Positions 52,398 through 62,167 of a DNA stretch of 64,000 bases are shown here, one piece after another (the first letter of the stretch is position 1; each line of letters starts with the position of its first letter). The DNA comes from Hyaloraphidium curvatum (lineage: Eukaryota; Monoblepharomycota; Hyaloraphidiomycetes; Hyaloraphidiales; Hyaloraphidiaceae), in assembly GCA_025558095.1 (NCBI GenBank), contig JAIVFI010000017.1, positions 1 to 64,000 on the forward strand, written 5' to 3'. The notes beneath the pieces were generated by a model. That model saw only the letters and a list, made by a program, of their open reading frames with translations, was not told where the DNA came from and ran no database searches. Made by a program: the position numbers and the translations under genes.

Positions 52398-53004
52398 GCT
52401 GACGCGGGCGGTGTCGCGTGCGGGCCGGCCGCCATAACGTCAGCTGCCCGATCGAGCCCGGGGCCAATCCGGGGCACAGCCCTTGCAGCACCGCCATGGG
52501 CCGACTCGACTCCCGACTCCCGGCCCCCCGGTCGGTTGGCAGTGCCGGCCGGACGACCGACCGGGCCTCCCACGGGACGTAACGGCGCTGCGTTGGGCTC
52601 GATTGCCAAGCAGATGGCCCAACGGATGCCCATCCGAGTGAGCCCGAGCGTCCCTAGTGGCTAACGGCATCCCGACGGGAGGCCGGCGGCTCGGGGCCTG
52701 GGCCGGGCGAATGACAAAACGGATCTTTCGGAACGCGGCGCGCGGGCCAAAACTCCAATAGACACCCGAACACACGGCATGAATTGCCAGCTCTTTTGGC
52801 CGGTCGCCTGATTGGGGCAATCCAGGGTCACGGAGTCGCGAAAGGGCCGACGAAGATTGAGCACCGCCCCGAGGCTCTTTTTTCGAATTTCCAGGGATTG
52901 CCGCCGAGTGACGTTGGGGCGGCCCAAGCGTCCCGGCATAAAAGGCGACGCCAAAAACCCACCGGCTCCATTCGCACACTTGCTCTCCATCGCCTGCCTC
53001 CGCC
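52398..53004. promoter_or_regulatory. Upstream region of the M12-like protease
   Basis: 607 bp between genes. A TATA-like GCATAAAAGG at about 52937-52946, some 60 bp before the ATG, is the best core-promoter candidate in the window. Nothing else seen. Confidence 0.4.
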
Positions 53005-54531
53005 ATGCCGCAGCAACACCGCTCCGGCCGCGCGCTCCTCCTCGCCTGCGCCGCCGCGCTGCTCGCGCCGGCCGCCGCCGCGCCGCTCACTCCCCCCGGA
53101 CTCTTCACGGCGCAGCCCGGCCCACCCGCCGGCTCGCACGTCACCCACCCCTTCGCCTCGGGAGCCCAGTACGTCATCCTGAACAAGGCGCTCCTCGAGG
53201 ACGGCCCGTCGGTCATCGGCCTCAACGCGTTCGGCAAGCCCCTCCGCGGCGTGCGAAGGAGCAGCCAGGCGTCCAACGGCAAATTCGAGTGGTTCGGCTC
53301 GGTCGATGGCGCCGACTTGAGCAGCGCCGTCTTCGTCGGCTCGGCGGACGGAATCGCCGGCACCATTCGCACTTTGGACAAGGTGCGAAGTCGGAGTTGT
53401 TCGACGGCACACCCCGCTCACCCTAAGCTCTTTGTTGGCCAACAGGTCTACGAGGTCGCACCGGTCCACGGCGCCGTGCACGTCGTGTGGGAGATCGACC
53501 CCAACGCCTTCCCCGACGAGCTCCCTCCCAAGGCCGCACCCCCCGCACCCCGACTTTCGCTCGCCGCTCGCGGCTTGGAGGAACGCCAGACCTCCGGCAC
53601 CCCCGTCATCGATGTCCTCGTGGTCTACACCACCCAGGCCCGCATCGACGCGGGGAGTGACGCCAACATCCGCACCTCGGTCAACCTCGCCGTCACCGAG
53701 ACCAACGAGGCCTACCTGCAGAGCGGCGTGAACCAGCGGCTGCGCCTGGTCTACGCCGGCGAAGTCGCCTACACCACCGCCGGCTTCGACACGGACCTTG
53801 CCCGCCTGCAAAGCACCACGGACGGCTTCCTTGACGAGGTGCACGCCCTGCGCAACCAGTACGGCGCCGACCTCGTCTCCCTCATCATCACCGACACGGC
53901 CTACTGCGGCCTCGGCTACCTCAACGGCGGCGCCGACTGGGCCTTCACCGTCGTCAGCCGCACCTGCGCCACGGGCTACTACTCCTTCGGCCACGAGCTC
54001 GGGCACAACCAGGGTCTGATGCACGACCGCGCCAACGCCGGCGGGGGCTCGGGCGCGTACAGCTTCTCCTTCGGCTACCAGGACCCCAACAACCGGTTCA
54101 GGACCATCCTGGCGTACAACTGCCCGGTCGGCTGCCCCAGGCTCAAGTACTTCTCCAACCCCAACGTCCTCGAGCCGTCCTCCTCCGCACCCATGGGCGT
54201 CTCCTCCACTGCCGCGAACTCGGTTAGTTCGCTCCTCTCCCGCTCCAGGAGCATCCGGTCTGACCCCCTTGCCCCCTGCTTCCAGGCCGACAACGCGCAG
54301 TCCCTGAACCTCAACGCCGACGTCATCGCCGCCTTCCGCGCCGCCATCCCCCCGCCGCCCGTCGAAACCACCACTTCCCTGACTCGGACGTCGACGGCCA
54401 CCAAAACGCCCACAACCAGCGCGACCCGCACCGCGACGACGTCGCAGACCACCGCCACCAGGACGATGACCAGCAGCCGTTCGCGGACGGCTACCCCGAC
54501 GCGGACGACGACGACGAAGCGGAAGAAGTGA
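53005..54531 (+). CDS. Secreted reprolysin-like (M12) metalloprotease
   Basis: Exons 53005-53382, 53446-54222 and 54286-54531 give 466 aa. Signal peptide MPQQHRSGRALLLACAAALL; a prodomain of about 160 residues; catalytic domain from VIDVLVVYTTQARIDAGSD. The zinc site HELGHNQGLMHD fits HExxHxxGxxHD. The Met-turn region reads TILAYNCPVGCPRLKYFSNP, where relatives have TIMAYNCPGGCPR, so Leu replaces the Met-turn methionine. A Thr/Ser/Arg-rich C-terminal tail may be O-glycosylated and hold the protein in the wall. Both introns are 63 nt, stop-free and in frame, so retention would insert 21 residues. I favour splicing because the retained residues are off-pattern. Confidence 0.82.
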   Translation: MPQQHRSGRALLLACAAALLAPAAAAPLTPPGLFTAQPGPPAGSHVTHPFASGAQYVILNKALLEDGPSVIGLNAFGKPLRGVRRSSQASNGKFEWFGSVDGADLSSAVFVGSADGIAGTIRTLDKVRSRSCSTAHPAHPKLFVGQQVYEVAPVHGAVHVVWEIDPNAFPDELPPKAAPPAPRLSLAARGLEERQTSGTPVIDVLVVYTTQARIDAGSDANIRTSVNLAVTETNEAYLQSGVNQRLRLVYAGEVAYTTAGFDTDLARLQSTTDGFLDEVHALRNQYGADLVSLIITDTAYCGLGYLNGGADWAFTVVSRTCATGYYSFGHELGHNQGLMHDRANAGGGSGAYSFSFGYQDPNNRFRTILAYNCPVGCPRLKYFSNPNVLEPSSSAPMGVSSTAANSVSSLLSRSRSIRSDPLAPCFQADNAQSLNLNADVIAAFRAAIPPPPVETTTSLTRTSTATKTPTTSATRTATTSQTTATRTMTSSRSRTATPTRTTTTKRKK

Positions 54532-54842
54532 TCGGAATGGGCGTCGAAAAGCGGACCTGTCTGGACTGTGCTGTACTTAATTCTCCGCGAAGAGAGCGCA
54601 TTGGACCTGCATCCGAAGTCCGCCTTGTCGCCGATTAGTCCACAGCCACGACATGAAGGCTCTCATTTGTGCTCGGCGAGGCCCGATAATGAAAGGAGGT
54701 GGGAGCAGACTCTGGAGAGGCAGAGCCTTGCGACTAAACATGCATAGATACGACACAGCAAGACAAAGGTACACGAAACAACAGCACAAGGGTATCAGAT
54801 GGCAGGCGGCTGGCGCTCCAGAGAACTCCATCCGTAGCCGAA
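54532..54842. other. Short convergent intergenic region
   Basis: 311 bp between the stops of the M12-like protease and the Cys/Thr-rich protein. It is comparatively AT-rich at 54720-54800, as expected for 3' ends. No gene seen. Confidence 0.5.
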
Positions 54843-55786
54843 TCAGTCGCTCTCGGTATCGGCCTCCTTGCCCCGACGCTTCCCGATCCGGGATGCAACG
54901 AGCCTGCCCACGCTCAGGGACCACCACCTGCCGGTGTTCTCCTGGTTCGACTCGATGTCGAGGTTGATCCGGGGCTGCGGCGTGGGGGTGACCGTCTGGA
55001 CCAGCAGTGAGCCTGAGCTTGGAGCGACAGCATCGGCATCCCAACCCACCAGAGTCGTCGTTGTCGGCACGGTCACGGTGGTGAGCCCCAGCGTAATGGT
55101 GCTCGTCAGCACGGTCCCGGTCTGGCAGCAGAACTTGGTAATGGTGCCGCTGTTGCCGCCATTGTTCCTCGCCTCGAGGGCGCGCGGCTCGGGGGTCAGG
55201 GTCGGGCACGCATCGCACGTATGGCGGCGGTGCAGCCCGTGCTGGTCGTGCACATGCACATCTGTCGTCGGCTCCGCGGTCGTCGGTGTCGGGCCATCCT
55301 CTGCGTCCGGGGCCCGCACGATGCTGGGCCGCAGCCGGAACAGCCCAGCCGCCCTGTCCAGCAGTCGCCGCAGCGGCACGGGGCTCACGGTGGTTGTCGT
55401 CGTCGTTCTGGTTATCGTGGTGCGCCGGGTGATCGTGACGATGAGGCTCCGGGTCGTGGTGGAGGTCGCGAAGTTGTTCGGCGCGCAGCAGCTGGGGGAC
55501 GGTGAATCGCCCGCCCTCGCGCCCGCGGCGGCCCCGGCAGACCCTCACCAGTTAATCGAGTTGGAGTATGAGCAGCCGGGACAGCTTTTGGGGCGGAGGC
55601 GGCGTCAGGCGCCGCGATTCGGGGCGACGGAGCGACGCACCAGGTCTCCGAAACAGCCGAATACGTGGTTGCCGTCGCGCCTCCTCCATCATTGTTCGCG
55701 GCCGCCGTCCGGAGGACCGCTAGTAGCGCAAAAAGGATGGCGAAGAGCAGAGGCCGGCCAGGCACGGCCCGTCGTCGGGGCGACAT
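54843..55786 (-). CDS. Secreted Cys/Thr-rich protein of unknown function
   Basis: Exons 55786-55641, 55584-55549 and 55491-54843 give 276 aa, all phase 2. The start MSPRRRAVPGRPLLFAILFALLAVL is a signal peptide. The 36-nt middle exon joins the flanks into a cysteine cluster (SETCCPGCSYSNS then INCCCAPNNFATS). A Thr/Arg-rich stretch (TRRTTITRTTTTTT) follows, then HTCDACPTL, FCCQTGTVLTSTITLG, and a basic C-terminus (RIGKRRGKEADTESD). This looks like a small wall-associated or effector-like secreted protein. The splice model is supported by restoring the Cys pattern, not by homology. Confidence 0.5.
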
Positions 55787-55907
55787 GACTGCGGAGGAGT
55801 GGGGGATCGCTCAGCCGCCAACGGCACGCTCTGAGCCCTGAACACCTCGAGAGGAAGAAGACACACGAAGTCGTCTCTTAGCAATCCAACCACGCCAACA
55901 TGCGATG

Positions 55908-56003
55908 TCAGAGCTTGAGCTCCCGAACGTCCTTGCCCTCATCGTTTCCTTCCAGGCCTCAGAGCTTGAGCTCGCGAACGTCCTTGCCCTTCATCATTTC
56001 CTC
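55908..56003. repeat. Duplicated 3' end of the SDR gene
   Basis: About 45 bp spanning the SDR stop codon (55959-56003) recurs 51 bp downstream of itself in gene orientation (55908-55951) with a few mismatches. Both begin TCAGAGCTTGAGCTC on the plus strand. The outer copy lies past the stop codon and is probably 3' UTR. Confidence 0.75.
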
Positions 56004-56999
56004 CCACGCATCCTGCCCCCGCTTGAAGTGCCGCCTCATGACCGGGTGCGACCCGGAAACGATGATGGTCTCGCCGTTGATGCTGTCGTCCTCGATCACC
56101 TTCATGAAGGTGTCCCTGGCGGCAGGTTCAGAAGGCGCTCGGTCATGCCCGCCCGCTCGGTACCCACACGACCTTCTCCAGCGGAGTCCACCCTCCCGCT
56201 GCCTTGATGTCCCTCCCGAACGCCGGGTCCGCTTCGACGTGCTGCGGAGTAGTCCACCGCCCGCCGCTGTTGTTCTTCCAGATGTCGGTGAAAGTGAACC
56301 CGACCGCGATGGTGTTGGCGCGGCAAACGCCCATACGCGCGTACGGGGAGCCGGTGAGCGTGCCCATTTCGGCAATCGTCGCAACCTGCGCGCTCATGGC
56401 GGCCTTGGTGATAACGTAGGTGGGGTCGGTGTGGGCAAGGAACTCGGAGACGGAACCGGTGTTGAGGATCAGGCCCGGGCGCTTGTTGCGGACCCAGTGG
56501 GTCAGGGCGATACGGGAGGCGAGCAGGGTCTGCGGGGAGATCAGCGACTGGCCGTCCGCGAAAGGCCCGGGTGACGGACCGAAGTCAGGTTGACGTTGAC
56601 CGTGTCCATCCAGGTGTCCTGGTCCTTCATGACGTCCGCGAGGTAGATGCCGCTGATTCCTGCGTTGTTCACGAGCACCCCATAGTCGCCGAACTTGTCC
56701 ATGGTCGCCTTGAAGAGGGCCCGAACCTCGTCCATCTTCCCCACCTGCGGCAACCCGCGTTACGCCTCCCTCGCGCAATACTGGGCAAACGCGGGCACAC
56801 TGACATCCGTCTTGACAAAGATGTAGTCTCCCTTCCGTCCGTATTGGTCCTCGAGCTTCTTGACGAGGTCCTGACCCGGCCCGACCGACCGGCCCGCGAG
56901 GACGAGCTTCGCGCCCTTCGACGCGAGACGCTCCGCCAAGGCCGCCCCGATTCCCATCGTGGCGCCTGTGATGATGAATATCTCGCCGTCGACCCTCAT
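55959..56999 (-). CDS. Short-chain dehydrogenase/reductase
   Basis: Exons 56999-56805, 56744-56580, 56529-56168 and 56115-55959 give 292 aa. The start MRVDGEIFIITGATMGIG places the NAD(P) motif TGxxxGIG at once. Others are VLVNNAGISG, the catalytic Ser in LNTGSVSEFL and the intact YVITK (YxxxK). The C-terminal part (VVDTFMKVIEDDSINGETI, MRRHFKRGQDAWEEMM) is typical of SDRs near 15-hydroxyprostaglandin dehydrogenase in length and order. Substrate unknown. It lies head to head with the F-box gene, 150 bp apart. Confidence 0.82.
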
Positions 57000-57149
57000 G
57001 TCGAGCAGTTCGAGGAGGAAAACGTGGGACGGGAGACAGAACAATAAGTGTTCACTTTGGCGGCGGCGGTGTCGGCGGCCAAGTCAAGCCGCTCGCGTCG
57101 AATCGGCTTTTCTCACGAACCATTCACCCATCTGTCTGCCGCCGCGACA

Positions 57150-58927
57150 ATGGGAAACGTCTTTTCTTCTCAGGACCACCGTCGCGGTGGTGCCGACGAG
57201 GACCGCGGTCGCGCGGAGGCGCCGTCGCCTGCGCGACCAGACGCCCCGCAGGGAGCGCGCGGCGCGGAACCGGCGGCTCCTCTTCCGCGGCCGCAAAAGC
57301 AGGCGAAACTGGATCATTTCCTTGTCTACGAGCCGCGAAGGGCACCAGTGGAGGGGCCGGCGGGCTCTCTGCCTCCGGTTGCGGCTCGGGTCGGCAAGGA
57401 GGAGGACGTGGCGGTCGCCGAGCCCGTCCGCCTCCCGCCGGAGCTCCTCCATATCATTTTCGAGTGCGTCTCACTGCGAAAGATCTCACTGTGTCAATGA
57501 CGAAGACCGCCAGGTTCGCGCTGCCAAGGTGCTTGAAAAGCCTGGTGCCCGTCTGCCGCGCGGAATGCAAGTGCCACAAGTGCGACTGCTCCACCAAGTG
57601 CGCTGCCGCGCGGAAGCTGGCGATCAAGCTCTCCAAAGTCAACCGGTTCTTCCGCCGCGCCGTGGCTCCCAGGATCTACCAATGCGTTTCCTTGGCTCCC
57701 CCGCCGCCGACGCCGTACACGTACACGCCGACTCCGACAGGCGCTTCCGCCAAGATCGATAGGCTCCACCGGACTCTGGACCACTTTGGTGCCGCTCGGC
57801 TCGTGCGGAGCATCAGCTTCGAGCTCCGGCCCGCAGATCGCCAGCTAGGGCTGCCCAAGGCCGTGGAGATCGTGCGCGCCGCCACGCACCTGCGGTCGCT
57901 CGCCGTCTCGAGCTTCTTCTACGCTCACATCCCCGGCGACGGCATCCTCGAAGCCGCGAGGAGATGCAAGCACCTGCGGAGCCTCTCGTTGGAGGGCGTG
58001 AGCTTTTCGCAGGTGGCCCTGAGCCAGACGATCGAGGCGGCCGAAGAGCTCAAATCGCTCAGGTTCGCGGGCCTCGTCCCGTCCGGTCTCTTCACGGCGC
58101 TGGCGGATTCGGCTCCCAGCGGGCTGCTGGCGCTCTCGCTGGGCCCCTGGAGGAGCGCGGACGACGAGATGGAGGCGGACGTCGTCGCCTTCCTCGAGGA
58201 CGATCTTTTCAGCCTCATCACCTGGCGCATCAAGAGCCTGGCACGCCTCCAGATCCGTAACGCCGCACTGTTGAGCAACCAGGCCGTCGGCGCCGCGTTG
58301 GAGCGGTTCTCGGACCTGAAGTTCCTGGACCTCAGCTTCTGCCAGGGGGTCTCGAACGCGGCGCTGTCGAGGTTCACGGGGACGGGGCTCAAAGTGCTCC
58401 GCCTGGACGGGGTGCACCAGGTGACGGACGCGGGGTTGGTGCCGCTTCTGGACAGGAATCCGGGGTTGGTGGAGATCGATCTGTGCCAGACGGCGATCGG
58501 GGTGAGAAAGCAAGTTCCCGCTCTCATGCTGGTCCTCGGCCTAACCCGGAGCCCAAAACAGGCCGCGACACTCAAGAAGATTGGCGAAAAGTGCCACTCG
58601 TTGGTCGACCTGAACCTCTCGAGGACCAGCCTCTCGTCGGCCGCCCTCATCGAGTACCTCAAGGCCCCCCCGGCCCGGCTCAAGGTGCTCCGCCTCGCAC
58701 TCATCGGCGGCGTTAACGACGCGGTCGTGCGGCTCATCGCCAAGAAGCTCCCCAAGATCACCAAGCTGTCGCTGCTGGGCTGCAACGGGCTGCGGGACCC
58801 GGCCGAGAACCTGCTGCTGCTGGCTTACGCCCGGCGGAAAACGCTCGTCCAGATCGACATCGACGGCGTGAATGTGATCGACGACGACCTCGCTTTCGCT
58901 CTCGAAAGGATCCTCGAGCGCAGTTGA
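57150..58927 (+). CDS. F-box / leucine-rich-repeat protein
   Basis: Exons 57150-57463, 57514-58501 and 58562-58927 give 555 aa. The N-terminal 90 residues are charged. The F-box is built across the first intron: RLPPELLHIIFE then FALPRCLKSLVPV, ending KVNRFFRRAVAPRIYQCVSL. In its middle sits an unusual cluster CRAECKCHKCDCSTKC, seven Cys in 16 residues. The rest is LRR of the FBXL/AMN1 kind (LKFLDLSFCQGVSNAALSRF, LKVLRLDGVHQVTDAGLVPL, LTKLSLLGCNGL-like). The second intron, 60 nt and stop-free, was called because removing it restores repeat register (EIDLCQTAIG joined to AATLKKIGEK). It probably recruits a substrate to an SCF ubiquitin ligase. Confidence 0.8.
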
Positions 58928-59033
58928 GCATTGGAGCGATGGACGGGATCCGATTCCGCGCGGCAAAGCCGGAACACATGAACGAACAAAGACGGAGATG
59001 GGGGCCGAAACCCCGTGCTTGCTTGTTCTCGCA

Positions 59034-59756
59034 TCAATAGATCCACGGCACCATCCTCCACCTCCCCGCGGCGTGCGCGTCCCACTTCTCCGGCCCAAAG
59101 TGGTCCCTCAGCGTCCTCTCCTCGACCTCGATCCGCCTACTGGTGAAGTAGACCGCCGCAGCCAGCTGCAATCCCAGGTATAGCGGCCCCCGCTCGGCCA
59201 GCACCCCCGCGATCCGTTCCGCCAATACACGGGGATCACCCCGCGCCAGACCGAGCCGGATGGCCCATTCCGCAACGAGTCGCACCCAGCCCGTCCACAC
59301 CGTGCCCAGGAAGTAGGTCGAGCCCCCCAGCGCGGCGAGCCACAGCCCCGTATAAGAAGGGTGGAGAAGTAGGGCGTACGGGCCCGTGGACACGATCGTG
59401 TGACCTTCGCGGATGCCGACCTGATAGGTGAACAGCCGACCGAGCTCGGTTTTTGCCCAGAGCCGGAGAAGGCAGCCAGCGAGGCAGGCGGTGAAGGATG
59501 CAAAGACGAGGGAACGCGGCGGGGGCGGGCAGCGCGCCTTGGCCTCCACGTACAGGGCGAACACCCATATGGCGACGAGAAAATTCAAGGCAGGGAGCAG
59601 GGGGTGCAGGCCACGAAAGCCGAACACGAATCCGGCGTCGTGGACGACGCGGTCCCCTTCCGACGCGTCCAGCTGGTGCGGCGGCGTGGCGGAGCGCGAC
59701 AGGAGCAGCGCGAGCACGAGCGACGGAAGCTCCGACGCGTAACGCCGGAAATCCAT
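59034..59756 (-). CDS. Isoprenylcysteine carboxyl methyltransferase-like membrane protein
   Basis: A single exon of 240 aa from MDFRRYASELPSLV. Hydrophobic helices are at about 8-22, 52-72, 82-100, 134-155 and 190-208. The ICMT-type C-terminal half is clear: GHTIVSTGPYALLLHPSYTG, then RIEVEERTLRDHFG, then RMVPWIY, matching the GPY...RHPxYxG and ExxLxxxFGxxYxxY patterns that bind S-adenosylmethionine. The family methylates the C-terminal prenylcysteine of Ras/a-factor-like proteins, or in bacteria other small substrates. This protein's divergence leaves the substrate open. Divergent from PPR-E, 100 bp apart. Confidence 0.75.
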   Translation of the reverse strand: MDFRRYASELPSLVLALLLSRSATPPHQLDASEGDRVVHDAGFVFGFRGLHPLLPALNFLVAIWVFALYVEAKARCPPPPRSLVFASFTACLAGCLLRLWAKTELGRLFTYQVGIREGHTIVSTGPYALLLHPSYTGLWLAALGGSTYFLGTVWTGWVRLVAEWAIRLGLARGDPRVLAERIAGVLAERGPLYLGLQLAAAVYFTSRRIEVEERTLRDHFGPEKWDAHAAGRWRMVPWIY

Positions 59757-59856
59757 CGCGGGGGCCGGGGACAGCCGCGCCGGAAGAAACAGGGTCGAAC
59801 AGCTTGGACTTGTCCGACCGACGCGTCCGTTTGTTTATTGCGTGAGGTGTCCACAC
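59757..59856. promoter_or_regulatory. Compact bidirectional promoter, ICMT-like gene / PPR-E
   Basis: 100 bp separates the two start codons, similar to the 96-bp head-to-head layout of PPR-D and its TPR neighbour. Inferred from position. Confidence 0.45.
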
Positions 59857-62109
59857 ATGACCTCGCTCCTGGGGGCCCGACGCGGCCTGCTCCGCCCTCC
59901 TAGGCCCACATCTGTGTCCATTCTTGCCGGTCAGGTACCGTTTGCGGCGTTCTGGGACGGAAACAGCGTTGCAGCCTGCCTCCATGCTCCTCCAATTGCC
60001 ACGGCGGGGTTGGGCCCCACGGTGCGCCCTGGGAGGCCCAATGGCGGCCGCGGGGCGCGGTACTTCTCATCTCCTGCTCTTCCACCGGCCAACGGATTGG
60101 ACAATCTCCGCAGAGTGTTCGAACGCGCCCGCGGGAAGCGGATACCTCTCGCCCAGGCCGAGGACGCGGTCTGGGACGCCTACGCCGCACTCGGATCGAC
60201 CAAGGGCCTGACCGGGGAGGACGTGCGGGATGTAGCCCATTTCATCACAGCACACGCGATAGCGGAGCAGGCGAAGCTGCGGGCAGGTCCGGAAGGACGG
60301 ACCGAGGCCCAACGCCGGACCGCGAAGCTCGTCGACAAGGCGAACGTCAGGACGCGCCGTCTCCTTCTCGATGCGGCGCAAAAAGGTGGCATTGCGATCG
60401 ATGAGAAGGCTGTTACTTGGTTCATCCAGGTGAATGACCGACTTCTGGTGTGAGTGCCCCCTTGCCCGTTGGCCCCCGTTCCGTGTGGCCGCTGACCTCG
60501 ATCCATTGTCGGGAGCTCCTATGCGGCGTGCAAAGAACTGATGGACTTCCTGCGGCTGGAGTGCGGGCTAACTCTGACCGCGCGGCACCTCAACACCCTG
60601 GTCCGCAACGTGGCGCACAGGGGCAACTATACCGCGTTCCTGAAGCTCCTCCACGAGATCTTGACAGCAAACTTCATTCCGGTCATGGACGGCTACATCG
60701 TCAACTTGTTCCTGAAGGCCGTTGCCGAGGCCTCGCCGGCCGCGTCGGAAGACCTGGAAGGCTATGCTCGCCGGCAGACCATTGTCGCAGACCTTGCTGT
60801 TCCCATGTGGGCTTTGGACAAGGGGGACCCAGCGGTTCGGTCCCGTTCAGTACAACGGGATGCCTTGGACCCGCTGGAAGTGGAGCCGGACCCGGGAGCT
60901 GCACTGCGCGACGCCATCCTGAGCGGTCCAGACGTGAGAATCATGGACCTGTGCGCCCCGGGCATGCCACAGGGCTCGGTGACGCCGGTGCGCAAGGTTC
61001 TCCAGCTCCTGGCCTTTGCCGCGGCCCGCCATCGGGAGGGGCAGCGAGACATCGTGGACGCTTACACTTGTACCGTTGCGGCCGGGGCTGCCAACGCCTG
61101 GAACCACCGACGGCTTGCCCGCGCCGTGCTCGAGGTCCTTTCGGGGGAACCTTTCAGAGTGTCTCCCAATGCCACGCTCTTCAGCATCCTCCTCGCGGAA
61201 GCTTCCGACGGGCGGGACTCTCAAGCCGGCGAAAGGCTGCTCGCGCAGATGCGGCGCCTGCACGTGGAACCCGACAAGAAGCTGTTCACCGCCATGATCC
61301 ACTTCTATGCGCGTACTGGGAGGCTCGCTCTGGCCCGCGACACCCTCAAGGAGATGTTGGCCGCGGGACACAAACCGGACGGGGTGACGGGGATGGCCCT
61401 GCTGGAGGGCATCCTCACTGCGGAGACCACGGTGGGGGACGTGAAGCGGGCGATGGAACTGCTGTCGGAAGGGGGAATCCCGGTCACGATCATCCACTGG
61501 AGCAAGGCATTGCACTACTTCGCCGCCCGGAGGGACCTTCAAAGCATGGAACGTATCTGGAACGACATGCCCGTCGCGCCGAACGAAATAGCCGTCGCCA
61601 CCTGTGCAAACGCCTACGAGAAGTTCGGCAGCGCGGACCAGCTCCTTGCCTTCCTTGGCGGCACGCCGAGGCAGTTGCTTTCGACGTCGGAGACGTGGAG
61701 CGCCGCGATCCGCGCGTTCGCCCGGCGGGGGACCGTCTCTCGGGACGAGGAGTTTGCCCACCTGGCCTTTGTCCTCTGCTGCGCCGTCCTCGATCGGGTC
61801 CCGATCGACGCCGCCGCCCTGCCGCCCGGGAAGCGGGACCTGCCGCTGGCGGGGATCCCGCCGCCGCTGCCGCTGCCGGGGCTGCTCCTGGTAATCTTCG
61901 ACGGCATGCGGACGAGGTTGGGGGGCGACCGCCTACGCATCCTCGAGGACAAGGGCCGAGCCTACCTCGCCGGCGAAGGCTACTCCGGAACTGAAGGCAT
62001 GGGGGCCGAGGAGATGTACAGGATGCTGGGTCGGTCTGGAGGCGTGCGCCTGCGGTCCAGGAACGTCAACCGGGCCGGCGGGGTGGTCCGGGGTGGGTCG
62101 GAGAAGTGA
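59857..62109 (+). CDS. PPR-family protein E, probably mitochondrial (full-length reference copy)
   Basis: Exons 59857-60449 and 60516-62109 give 728 aa, the most complete family member. The presequence MTSLLGARRGLLRPPRPTS runs to the cleavage-like ARYFSSPALPP. The N-terminal domain has EDAVWDAYAALGSTKGLTGED and AVTWFIQVNDRLLV; the intron is at the family position. Exon 2 carries SYAACKELMDFLRLECGLTL, NVAHRGNYTAFLKLLHEIL and EDLEGYARRQTIVADLAVP. PPR motifs at 61171-61275 (Ser5, Asp35) and 61276-61380 (Thr5, Asp35) are followed by degenerate ones to about 61700. The C-terminal module is CCAVLDRVPIDAAALPPGK to LRILEDKGRAYLAGEGYSG. By the published PPR code its two motifs would favour G-G, unlike A, B and D. 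Confidence 0.82.
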
Positions 62110-62167
62110 AGCGCAGCTTGGCGGTCAGCGGGCGGACGATGCCGTGATGCCGCAGATTAGATTACCC

